From: Novosphingobium sp. SG751A
GTDB taxonomy: Bacteria > Pseudomonadota > Alphaproteobacteria > Sphingomonadales > Sphingomonadaceae
DNA: 38,219 nt
Direction: 5' to 3'
Assembly (NCBI RefSeq): GCF_013149295.1
Contig: NZ_JABGCB010000029.1
Location: 1 to 38,219 of the forward strand
Every line of letters starts with the position of its first letter. The first letter of the stretch is position 1. Both the position numbers and the translations under genes were made by a program. Below the pieces are notes generated by a model. That model saw nothing but the letters and a program-made list of their open reading frames with translations. It ran no database searches and was not told the origin of the DNA. Below are positions 24,580 to 32,301 of the stretch, piece after piece.

Positions 24580-25998
24580 TTATCGGACTGGGTGATTGGG
24601 AAGCATCCAGATATGGCCCCGGTGAGTTGCCCACAGACAGATCAGCGCGGCGGCGAACTGGCTGGATGCAACGATGGCCGAAAGCGTGGACAGTCCCGCG
24701 CTCCAGCCATTTGCGGCGAGCAATCCAAACCCGGCGGCAATGACAAGGCGGACTGTTCCGGCAAAGGTGGTCCAGCCGGGGCGCCCTGTCCCTTGCGACA
24801 CAAAACTCAATATGAAAGCAACGGCCATGGCCGGATAAGAAAGACCGGCAAAGCGAAGGTAGGTCGAACCGGCCTGCAACACATCACCATCATGGCTGAA
24901 AATTCCCAGCCACAGGCGGGGCCATATAGCAACCACCAGTCCCACGCAGCCGGTAAATGCTGCGCCGATGATGGCGCCCGTGGTCCCGATGCGCCTGACG
25001 CGTGCAAAATCGCCCGTCCCTGTGTTGGTGCCCACCATGGTCAGCAAGGCGCTGCCCAGTCCAAATAGGACGGGGATAAACAGGTAATCGAGCCTTGCGC
25101 CTATGCCGTAACCACCCAATGCCGCTTTACCAAATCTGTCGACAAGGCCGGTCACGATGATGACGGTAAGATTGATCTGCACCACCGCCACAGAGGAGAA
25201 CAGCCCGACACCCAGAACGTCGCGAAACAGCGGCCAGCGCAAAGGACGCAGTGTCAGCCTCAGACCAGCCGTCGATTTCAGCAAATATCGGATCAGGACC
25301 ATGCCCGCAGCGGCATAGTAAAGAGTGACCGCCAACCCTGCCCCCGCGATACCAAGCCCCGGCAACGGCCCCAGCCCAAAGATCAGGAACGGAGAAAGCG
25401 GGACAAGAGTGAAAACGCCGAAAAGCGATACAAGTGCCGGCACCTTGACATTGCCCGCCCCGCGCAAAGCCGCCGAGCACAGGTTGACGACCCAGATGGG
25501 AACGGCGCTGAGCGAGAGCCAGCGCGAATAGGTGATCGCCTGTATCAGCGCACCTTGCCGAACGCCAAGAGCCTGAAAAAGCATGGGACCGAAAATCCAG
25601 ATGCATCCCATAAACAGCAAGCCCAGCAAGGCGCCCAGCGCAATCCCATGCAGAACATGATCGTCAGCATCATCAAGGCGGTGCGAACCGATGGCCCGCG
25701 CAACGGCCGAAGCGACCCCGCCCCCGATGCCGCCTGCCGACATCATGGTCATCAGCATCCAGACCGGAAATACAACCGATACACCAACCAGCGCATCAGT
25801 CCCCAACCGGGAAACGTAATAGGTTTCGGCAACGCCGACGAGGGTCTGGGCAACCAGCACCGCGACAGTTGGCAACGCGAGCCGGAGGATGGTTGCCAGC
25901 ACCGGCCCATGCAGGATGGCTTGCTGAACCGCCGCCTTGCGATCATCCTGCTCTGAGCGCTCTTCTCTGGCTTGTTGTGGCAAACGGGCCATGCTCAT
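24580..25998 (-). CDS. MATE-family multidrug efflux transporter
   Basis: 472 aa from ATG 25998. After a basic, polar 30-residue N-terminus come 12 predicted TM helices in two repeats. Family features: ILRLALPTVAVLVAQTLVGVAETYYVSRLGTDALVGVSVVFP in repeat 1, SAGGIGGGVASAVARAIG, and the corresponding FGLGSALLTMVGTNTGTGDFARVRRIG in repeat 2. MATE proteins export cationic drugs or metabolites by H+ or Na+ antiport across the inner membrane. It follows the SDR gene by 30 bp and appears cotranscribed with the RND pump far upstream, an unusual pairing. Confidence 0.88.
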   Translation of the reverse strand: MSMARLPQQAREERSEQDDRKAAVQQAILHGPVLATILRLALPTVAVLVAQTLVGVAETYYVSRLGTDALVGVSVVFPVWMLMTMMSAGGIGGGVASAVARAIGSHRLDDADDHVLHGIALGALLGLLFMGCIWIFGPMLFQALGVRQGALIQAITYSRWLSLSAVPIWVVNLCSAALRGAGNVKVPALVSLFGVFTLVPLSPFLIFGLGPLPGLGIAGAGLAVTLYYAAAGMVLIRYLLKSTAGLRLTLRPLRWPLFRDVLGVGLFSSVAVVQINLTVIIVTGLVDRFGKAALGGYGIGARLDYLFIPVLFGLGSALLTMVGTNTGTGDFARVRRIGTTGAIIGAAFTGCVGLVVAIWPRLWLGIFSHDGDVLQAGSTYLRFAGLSYPAMAVAFILSFVSQGTGRPGWTTFAGTVRLVIAAGFGLLAANGWSAGLSTLSAIVASSQFAAALICLWATHRGHIWMLPNHPVR

Positions 25999-26028
25999 CG
26001 GGCAATCCTACCTGCTTTCAACCGCTTG

Positions 26029-26832
26029 TTATGACTTGAGTCCGAAGGTCGACCTGATGCCCTTGTCCACCGCCCCGGCCGGAGCGAAGCGCCTGAGGAA
26101 AGAGAGAAGTCGGGCACTGGGATTGGCAGGGTGCCGCATACGATAGCCGCCCCTGATCGCGGAAATGATCTTGCTTGCAACCCGTGATGGCGCCTCGCCC
26201 GCGGCCACCTGCTTCTGCAAGGCTTCAAGCGTCTGCGAGAGAGCCTCTCCATAAGCTGGAATGCTGGCCCGCGTCTGGGGGGCGTTGGCGTCCAGTCTGG
26301 TATTGGTGAAATTGGGCTGGACCAGCATAACGCGCACGCCGAAACCGCGCACCTCGTGATCGAGCGATTCCGACAGTCCCTCCAGCGCATGTTTGCTGCT
26401 GGCGTAAAGGCCCATGAAGGGCGCGGGAAGGAAGCCGAGCACCGAACTGATGTTGAGGATCAGACCCGATTGCTGTTGGCGCATGGCAGGCAGCACGGCC
26501 CGCATCACCCGCAAAACACCAAACAGGTTTGTGTCGAACAAGGCCTGCGCTTCGGCATCGCTGCTCGCCTCAACCGGGCCAATAAGCGATACACCGGCAT
26601 TGTTGATGACAATGTCGATGCGACCGGCCTGTTCGAGCACGAGATCGACGGCCCGGCGGACCTGTTCATCCTGGCGCACATCCAGTTCGAGCAATTCTAC
26701 CCCAGCGATAGGAGCAACCGCGAACGGGGTGCGTGCACCCCCAAAGACGCGGTATCCGGCTTGAGCCAGTGCCGCGGCGGTCGCCTCGCCGATGCCCGAA
26801 GACACCCCTGTGATCAAAACGGTATTTTGCAT
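26029..26832 (-). CDS. short-chain dehydrogenase/reductase
   Basis: 267 aa from ATG 26832 with AGGAG upstream, 9 bp after the HxlR stop. Classical SDR features: TGVSSGIG nucleotide-binding loop (residues 8-15), LDVRQD, NNAGVSLIGPVE, the Ser of LNISSVLG and the YASSK catalytic pair (Y and K), then LVQPNFTNT after the fold. Substrate unknown. Placement between an HxlR regulator and a MATE pump suggests chemical modification of a toxic aldehyde, ketone or quinone sensed by that regulator. Confidence 0.88.
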   Translation of the reverse strand: MQNTVLITGVSSGIGEATAAALAQAGYRVFGGARTPFAVAPIAGVELLELDVRQDEQVRRAVDLVLEQAGRIDIVINNAGVSLIGPVEASSDAEAQALFDTNLFGVLRVMRAVLPAMRQQQSGLILNISSVLGFLPAPFMGLYASSKHALEGLSESLDHEVRGFGVRVMLVQPNFTNTRLDANAPQTRASIPAYGEALSQTLEALQKQVAAGEAPSRVASKIISAIRGGYRMRHPANPSARLLSFLRRFAPAGAVDKGIRSTFGLKS

Positions 26833-26841
26833 GATGATCTC

Positions 26842-27210
26842 CTATTCCCGGCTGATTGACGGGAATTTTATGCCGGGCGGAGTGCGATTGGGCGCATCTG
26901 CGCGACTATGGGTTTGCAGTAGGGAGGCCCATCGCTCTATCGCCGACAGGACCGGGCGGACGCCTTCGCCAAGGGTGGTCAGAGCGTAAACCTGACGATC
27001 AGCGGGAGGCGGCAGGCTAGCCCGGCCAATGATTCCCGCCTCTTCAAGAGAGCGAAGCCGCAAGGCGAGAATGTTGGCGGATATGGCAGGGATGGCGGCC
27101 TTGATCCCGGAAAAGCGGGTCGGACCTTTCGCCAGGACGCGCAAAACCTGAATGCTCCACTTGGCCGAAAGAATGGCCTGCACGGCAGCGAGGGCTTCAT
27201 CCGTTGTCAT
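26842..27210 (-). CDS. HxlR-family transcriptional regulator
   Basis: 122 aa from ATG 27210 (GAGG 6 nt upstream); the frame is open to 27282, but the extension overlaps the 53-aa ORF and has no family features. Winged-helix HxlR motifs: LSAKWSIQVLRVLAKGPTRFSGIKAAIPAISANILALRLRSLEEAGIIGR and YALTTLGEGVRPVLSAIERWA. Its ATG lies inside the end of the upstream small ORF (14-nt overlap). The usual HxlR Cys near the start is absent. It probably regulates the downstream SDR-MATE genes. Confidence 0.85.
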   Translation of the reverse strand: MTTDEALAAVQAILSAKWSIQVLRVLAKGPTRFSGIKAAIPAISANILALRLRSLEEAGIIGRASLPPPADRQVYALTTLGEGVRPVLSAIERWASLLQTHSRADAPNRTPPGIKFPSISRE

Positions 27211-27358
27211 GGCGAACCTCAAGCCTTTGTATTCGCGCCTCCAGACAGACGATCCGACGCTGTTGCTCGGCAATCGGATCAATTTCGGAATAGTCGAGTG
27301 CTTTGAGAAAGCGTTCGAATGCGCTCAGTCCTCTACGGAGCAAACCGACAAGTTTCAT
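27197..27358 (-). CDS. 53-aa small protein downstream of the RND pump
   Basis: ATG 27358 overlaps the pump's TGA (ATGA) and the frame ends at 27197 inside the HxlR start. The product has an amphipathic N-terminus (MKLVGLLRRGLSAFERFLKA) and a coiled-coil-like, charged C-terminus (QQRRIVCLEARIQRLEVRH). No known family. The double overlap with genes on both sides argues for translation. It could be a small pump-associated or regulatory peptide, or only a translational coupler. Confidence 0.6.
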   Translation of the reverse strand: MKLVGLLRRGLSAFERFLKALDYSEIDPIAEQQRRIVCLEARIQRLEVRHDNG

Positions 27359-30300
27359 GTTACGGTCTCCGAACGGTTGGCCGCCGGCGGCAGAATCCGG
27401 AACCAGAGCGCATAGAGCGCGGGCAGGAAGAGCAGCGTCAGCACCGTTCCGCCCAGCGTGCCGCCGATCAGCGTGATGGCCATCGAGCCCCAGAACACCG
27501 AACTGATGAGCGGCACAAAGGCCAGCACCGCCGCCAGCGCGGTCAGAATCACCGGGCGCGAGCGCTGAACGGTTGCCTCGACCACCGAGTCATAGGGGCT
27601 CATGCCCGCGTTCTGATTGTCACGGATCTGGCCGATCAGGATCAGCGTGTTGCGCATCAAAATGCCCGCCAAAGCGATCAGCCCAAGGATCGCGTTGAAA
27701 CCAAACGGCGTGCCGGTGATGAGCAAGGTCGGCACCACCCCGATCACCCCCAGCGGCGCGGTCAGCAGCACGATCCACATAGCCGACAGGCTGCGCACCT
27801 GAAGGATGATGACGATCATCATCAACACGATCATGATCGGGAAGATCGGCGCCAGCGCGGCATTGGCCTTGGCCGCCTCCTCAATCGAACCGGCCATGTC
27901 GATGCGATACCCGGCGGGCAGGCTCTTGATGATCGGCTGCAGCTTGGCCAACATGGCGGTGGAAACATCGGGAGGCTGCAGCCCGTCGGCAATGTCGCCG
28001 CGCACGGTGATGGTGGGCACGCGGTCGCGCCGTTGCAGGATCGGGTCCTCCATGCGCACTTCCAGCTTGCCGATCTGGCTGACGGACACCCGTTCGCCAT
28101 GGGCGCCGGTCAGCGTATAGTCACCGATACGGGCCGGATCGAGCCTTTCGCCGCCCGCCGAACGGGCGACGACATCGACCGTGCGGATATCCTCGCGCGC
28201 CTGACTGACGGTCACGCCGGTCAGCAGGAATTGCAACTGGTTAGCGACATCGCCAGAAGAGAGGCCAAGCGCCTGCAAGCGGTCCTGATCCAGCACGAAA
28301 TGCAGCGCGGGGACGCGGTCGCCCCAATCGGCGTTGACCGTGCGCATCATCGGATCGGATTGCATCACGGCCTGCACCTGCGCGGCAATGGCGCGCACCG
28401 TGGCAAGGTCCGGCCCGTTGACGCGAAAGGCAACGGGGAAAGGCGAAGGCGGGCCAAAGACCAATTGCGTCGCCCGCACCCGCGCGGCAGGGGCCAGACC
28501 ATTGGCAGCCGCCTGCCTCAGGCGCAGTTTGAGAGCATCGCGGTCGGCCTCCTTGCCCGTGCGCACGATGATCTTGGCGAAGGAAGGATCGGGCAATTCG
28601 GGCGAGAGCGGGACATAGAAACGCGGCGCGCCTTGGCCCACATAGGTGGTGACGATGCGCGATTCCGGTTGCTTGCGCAGCCATGTTTCCACCTGCCGCG
28701 CGGCCTCGCTCGTCTGGGCGATGGCGGAGCCCTTGGGCATCTGCACCTCGACCAGCAGTTCGGGCCGGTCAGAGGTGGGGAAGAACTGCTTCTTCACCGG
28801 CCCCATGCCCACACCTGCGATCAGGAACGCCCCAAAGGTCGCGCCCGCCACCAGCTTCTTGCGCCGCACCGCCCATGCGATGATGCCGCGCACCTGCTGA
28901 TAGCGCGGCGTTTGATAGATGGCGGTGTGCCCGCCCTCCACCGGCTTGATCACGGGCAGCAGTTTCACCCCCATATAGGGCGTGAAGATCACCGCCACGA
29001 ACCATGAGGCGATCAGCGCAAAACCGACCACCCAGAAGATATTGCCCGCATATTCGCCCGCCGTAGATTTGGCAAAACCCACCGGCATCAGGCCGATCAC
29101 CGTGACCAGCGTGCCCGCCAGCATGGGCGCGGCCGTATGGCTCCACGCATAGGCCGAGGCGCGGATGCGGTCATAGCCTTCCTCCATTTTGACCACCATC
29201 ATCTCGATGGCAATGATCGCATCATCGACCAGCAGGCCTAGCGCCAGGATCAGCGCGCCCAGCGTGATGCGGTCAAAGGCGCGGTCCGTGGCCCACATGA
29301 CCATCAGCACCACCGCCAGCGTCAAAGGCACGGCGGCCGCCACCACGATCCCCACGCGCCAGCCAAGGCTGATAAGGCTGACGATCATGACGATGATCAG
29401 CGCCTCCATGAAGGTGTGCATGAACTGATCGACGGCATCGCGGATGTTGACCGATTGGTCGGTCACGTTGCTCAACGTCATGCCCAAGGGTAATTGCTGC
29501 CGAATCTTGTCGGTCTCGGCCGCCAGCGCCTTTCCCAGATCGAGCCCGTTCCAGCCCTCGCGCATCACAACGCTCAGCATCAGCGCGGGTTCGCCCTCGC
29601 TGCGGATCAGGAAAGTGGCGGGGTCCTCATAGCCGCGCTCGACCTTGGCAATGTCGGATAGGCGCAAGGTGCGGTCATTGGCGATGATGGGCAGGTCGCG
29701 AATTTTGGAGAGGTCATCAAAGGCGCCATCCAGACGGACGAAGACCTGCTGCGCCTTGCTTTCGATCGAACCGGCAGGCGTCATCAGGTTCTGCTTGGCC
29801 AGCGCGTCAAAGATCGCGCGCGGGGAAACGCCCAGCGTGGCAAGCCGCTCCTGCGCGAATTCGACATAGATGCGTTCGGGCCGCTCGCCCAAAATCTTGA
29901 CCTTGTCGACGCCGGGCACATGCAGCAATTGCTGACGCAGCCTTTCGGCCTCGCGCGCCAGATCGCGCTGCGGCACGCCTTTGGCCTTGAGCGCATAGAG
30001 CCCGAAGCTGACATCGCCGAACTCATCGTCAACAAAGGGACCGACCACGCCTTGCGGCAATTTGCGCGTCTCGTCCGAGATCTTCTTGCGCGCCTGATAG
30101 AACTGCTCCGGCACATCCTTGGGCGGCGTCTGATCGCGCAAAGTCAGCGTAGTGAAGGCGAGGCCGGGCCGGGTAAAAGTCTCGCTGCGGTCATACCAGC
30201 GCAATTCCTGCAGGCGCTTTTCCAGCGGTTCAGCCACCTGATCCTGCATCTCCTGCGCTGTCGCACCCGGCCATGCGGTCACCACCGTCATCACCTTGAT

Positions 30301-30453
30301 CGTAAAGCCCGGATCTTCGGCCCGGCCCAGTTTGAGGAAGGCAAACACCCCGGCCAGAATAATCGCGATCAGAAAGAACAGCGTCACCGATTTTTCGCGC
30401 ACGGCCAGCGCGGACAGGTTAAACCCGCCCTTGGTTTCCGACCCGCCGCTCAT
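27355..30453 (-). CDS. RND multidrug efflux permease (AcrB/MexB superfamily)
   Basis: 1032 aa from ATG 30453, overlapping the stop of the adaptor gene by ATGA. Seen: cytoplasmic N-terminus and TM1 (LFFLIAIILAGVFAFLKLG), two large periplasmic porter loops, and TM4 with the proton-relay pair in LGLLVDDAIIAIEMMV. The TM10 segment reads LAGILMRNTLILIGQI, where AcrB has a Lys (K940); the Arg-Asn version is typical of a separate RND branch. The C-terminus carries TAVLAFVPL and MAITLIGGTLGGTVLTLLFLPALYALWF. It should form a tripartite pump with the adaptor and the NodT-like channel encoded divergently. Substrates unknown. Confidence 0.92.
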   Translation of the reverse strand: MSGGSETKGGFNLSALAVREKSVTLFFLIAIILAGVFAFLKLGRAEDPGFTIKVMTVVTAWPGATAQEMQDQVAEPLEKRLQELRWYDRSETFTRPGLAFTTLTLRDQTPPKDVPEQFYQARKKISDETRKLPQGVVGPFVDDEFGDVSFGLYALKAKGVPQRDLAREAERLRQQLLHVPGVDKVKILGERPERIYVEFAQERLATLGVSPRAIFDALAKQNLMTPAGSIESKAQQVFVRLDGAFDDLSKIRDLPIIANDRTLRLSDIAKVERGYEDPATFLIRSEGEPALMLSVVMREGWNGLDLGKALAAETDKIRQQLPLGMTLSNVTDQSVNIRDAVDQFMHTFMEALIIVMIVSLISLGWRVGIVVAAAVPLTLAVVLMVMWATDRAFDRITLGALILALGLLVDDAIIAIEMMVVKMEEGYDRIRASAYAWSHTAAPMLAGTLVTVIGLMPVGFAKSTAGEYAGNIFWVVGFALIASWFVAVIFTPYMGVKLLPVIKPVEGGHTAIYQTPRYQQVRGIIAWAVRRKKLVAGATFGAFLIAGVGMGPVKKQFFPTSDRPELLVEVQMPKGSAIAQTSEAARQVETWLRKQPESRIVTTYVGQGAPRFYVPLSPELPDPSFAKIIVRTGKEADRDALKLRLRQAAANGLAPAARVRATQLVFGPPSPFPVAFRVNGPDLATVRAIAAQVQAVMQSDPMMRTVNADWGDRVPALHFVLDQDRLQALGLSSGDVANQLQFLLTGVTVSQAREDIRTVDVVARSAGGERLDPARIGDYTLTGAHGERVSVSQIGKLEVRMEDPILQRRDRVPTITVRGDIADGLQPPDVSTAMLAKLQPIIKSLPAGYRIDMAGSIEEAAKANAALAPIFPIMIVLMMIVIILQVRSLSAMWIVLLTAPLGVIGVVPTLLITGTPFGFNAILGLIALAGILMRNTLILIGQIRDNQNAGMSPYDSVVEATVQRSRPVILTALAAVLAFVPLISSVFWGSMAITLIGGTLGGTVLTLLFLPALYALWFRILPPAANRSETVT

Positions 30454-31523
30454 TTCGCTGACACCCGGACCGTCTGGCCCTCATGCAGCATATGCGCGCC
30501 CATAGCGACAATGCGCTCGCCCGGCCTCAACCCGGCGTCAATGGTCGCGGTTTCCTCGGCCAGCGCGGCAATATGGACGGGGCGCCAATGGACCGACGGA
30601 ACCGTACCATCGCCCAGCACCCAGACCCCCGCCCCTTTGCCCACATCGCGGATCGCGCCCAGCGGAACCTGCGCCGCCCCAACGTAGCCCGCCTGCGCCA
30701 GAGAGATCGTGACGGTGGCCCCCAACGGCGCCTGTGCAGGCGCACCTTTGAGAACATAGCGCGCCTCAAACGTGCGCGTGGCGGGATTGGCCGCGTCGGA
30801 AAGCTGGCGCAGCGTGGCCGAGCCTTGGGCGCCGTCATAGATGCGCGCCTTGGCCTGTGATCCGATCGCGGGGCGCACGGTTTCGGGCAACTGCACCAGC
30901 GCCTCACGCGGGCCGGAGCGGGCCAGGCGCAGGACGATCTGGCCCGCGCTCACCACCTGCCCCGGCTCGGCCAGAGTTTCGACCACCGTGCCATCGGCAT
31001 CGGCCACCAGCAGGCTGTAGCCCGCCGCATTATGCGCGACCCGCGCCTGCGCCTCTGCGGCGGCCAGTTGAGCGCGGGCGGCATCGGCTGCGGCCTTGGC
31101 CTGATCATAGGCTGAGGCAGACACTGCCCCCGCAGCGATCAAATCGCGCAGGCGCCGCTCATCCGCCGCGGTTTGCAACGCGCGGGCGCGAGCGCCCTGC
31201 ACCGTCTCCTGCGAGGCACGGGTGGCCAGCGCCAGATCGGTGGGGTCGATCCGCATCAGGGGCTGGCCCCGCCGCACGGCCTGCCCGGCCTGCACCAGCC
31301 GCTCGGTGATCTTGCCCCCGACGCGAAAGCCCAGATCGCTTTGCACGCGAGCCGCGATGATGCCGGTGAATTCATGCGCGGCATCGCCCGCCGCCACCGG
31401 CGAGATCACCCGTACCAGCGGCGGCTGGGCGCGCGGATCAGGGTCGGCGCCGTGGCAGGCCGAAAGTGCAAACGCGGGCAGAGCCAGCAAGGCGAGAGCA
31501 GATTTGCGATACCGATTCGTCAC
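30450..31523 (-). CDS. RND efflux periplasmic adaptor (membrane fusion lipoprotein)
   Basis: 357 aa if it starts at GTG 31523, which has GGAGGAATT upstream and begins directly with a lipoprotein signal (ALALLALPAFALSAC, lipobox ALSAC). ATG 31553 is in frame but places the signal 10 residues inside. HlyD/AcrA order: barrel-sandwich (DLGFRVGGKITERLVQAGQAVRRGQPLMRIDPTDL), alpha hairpin with Ala-rich heptads (ARAQLAAAEAQARVAHNAAG), second lipoyl half (ADGTVVETLAEPGQVVSAGQ), beta-barrel and membrane-proximal domain. Links the RND pump to the outer membrane channel. TGA overlaps the pump start. Confidence 0.9.
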   Translation of the reverse strand: MTNRYRKSALALLALPAFALSACHGADPDPRAQPPLVRVISPVAAGDAAHEFTGIIAARVQSDLGFRVGGKITERLVQAGQAVRRGQPLMRIDPTDLALATRASQETVQGARARALQTAADERRLRDLIAAGAVSASAYDQAKAAADAARAQLAAAEAQARVAHNAAGYSLLVADADGTVVETLAEPGQVVSAGQIVLRLARSGPREALVQLPETVRPAIGSQAKARIYDGAQGSATLRQLSDAANPATRTFEARYVLKGAPAQAPLGATVTISLAQAGYVGAAQVPLGAIRDVGKGAGVWVLGDGTVPSVHWRPVHIAALAEETATIDAGLRPGERIVAMGAHMLHEGQTVRVSAK

Positions 31524-31561
31524 GCACAATTCCTCCAACGAGAGAGGGATCATGTGCGTTC

Positions 31562-31589
31562 ATGTGACCATAATGTCAAGTAGTCACAT
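31562..31589. promoter_or_regulatory. inverted repeat upstream of the efflux adaptor (candidate TetR site)
   Basis: ATGTGAC (31562-31568) and GTCACAT (31583-31589) are perfect 7-bp arms with a 14-nt spacer, in the 72-bp gap between the TetR stop and the adaptor start. A TTGACA on the minus strand lies inside (31579-31574) without a good -10. The octamer TGGTCACA recurs at 32266-32273 in the promoter of the outer membrane factor. Binding by the TetR protein is inference. Confidence 0.45.
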
Positions 31590-31595
31590 TCCGTA

Positions 31596-32210
31596 TCACG
31601 GAGCCAGGCTCCGCAGGATCAGGCCGCATACCTCGGTCTGGGCATCAGGCAGCAGGTCCAGATTGCGCTCCAGATGCAGCGGATCGATAAAGGGCATCAT
31701 CGCGTAGAAAATCGCGCGGCAGGTCTCGTCCAGCGGGGTTTTTCGCTCAAACTCGCCGCTTTCGCGCCCTTCCCTGACGATCTCGATCAGCATCGCTTTG
31801 AGCGTTGCCTTATAGGTTTTGGCCGAGTTCCAGTGCTCGGCCGCCGAAAGCGCCGCGATCTCGTAAATCTTGCGGTCATGGAAGAAAAGCTGCAGACTTA
31901 GCGTTGTTAAACTCTTAAACATGCGCCTGAATTTTTCCGTCGCACTACCCCCTTCGTCAATCGCGGCGCGGGCCTCAGACACCAGCTGATCCAGCCTGTC
32001 GGTGCAGATAGCCTCGCCGATGGCCTGCTTCGATTCAAAGAAGCGATAGATATAAGCCTTGGAAAAGCCGATCTCCTTGGCAAGGTCGGAAACCGTCGTC
32101 TTGCCATAGCCATAGCGGGCAAAACATTCATGGGCCGCCGCGATGATCTGGTCGCGCACGGTGTGTTCGGCCGGGCCGCGCGGGGTGGTATCGGTGGGTG
32201 CATTGGTCAT
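31596..32210 (-). CDS. TetR-family repressor of the efflux operon
   Basis: 204 aa from ATG 32210; the open frame upstream to 32279 runs through the promoter region and is unlikely to be used. The N-terminal HTH is typical: IIAAAHECFARYGYGKTTVSDLAKEIGFSKAYIYRFFESKQAI. An all-helical ligand-binding domain follows (FRRMFKSLTTLSLQLFFHDRKIYEIAALS). Gene order (divergent to the channel gene, upstream of adaptor and pump) is the classic one for a local repressor of RND efflux. Inducer unknown. Confidence 0.9.
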   Translation of the reverse strand: MTNAPTDTTPRGPAEHTVRDQIIAAAHECFARYGYGKTTVSDLAKEIGFSKAYIYRFFESKQAIGEAICTDRLDQLVSEARAAIDEGGSATEKFRRMFKSLTTLSLQLFFHDRKIYEIAALSAAEHWNSAKTYKATLKAMLIEIVREGRESGEFERKTPLDETCRAIFYAMMPFIDPLHLERNLDLLPDAQTEVCGLILRSLAP

Positions 32211-32301
32211 GGCGCAACCATAGTCCCAGCCCCACGCATTGACAACGTATAACCAAACAATATATTGGTCACACATCATCCTTTAGCGCTGCGAGGAAAA
32301 T
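32211..32301. promoter_or_regulatory. divergent promoter TetR / outer membrane factor with candidate operator
   Basis: On the plus strand TTGACA (32239-32244) and TATATT (32261-32266) are 16 bp apart, a good sigma-70 promoter for the outer membrane factor. The inverted repeat ACCAA (32252-32256) / TTGGT (32265-32269) overlaps the -10, where a repressor would block it. TGGTCACA (32266-32273) also occurs here. Confidence 0.6.

Noticed and set aside
24228..24743. 171-codon plus-strand frame across the end of the MATE gene
   Set aside because: Overlaps two supported minus-strand genes and has no family features.
27319..29007. Long plus-strand frame (562 codons) over the RND pump
   Set aside because: Antisense shadow of the pump gene; composition is Arg/His/Gln-rich with no domain, and the minus-strand frame has unmistakable RND motifs.
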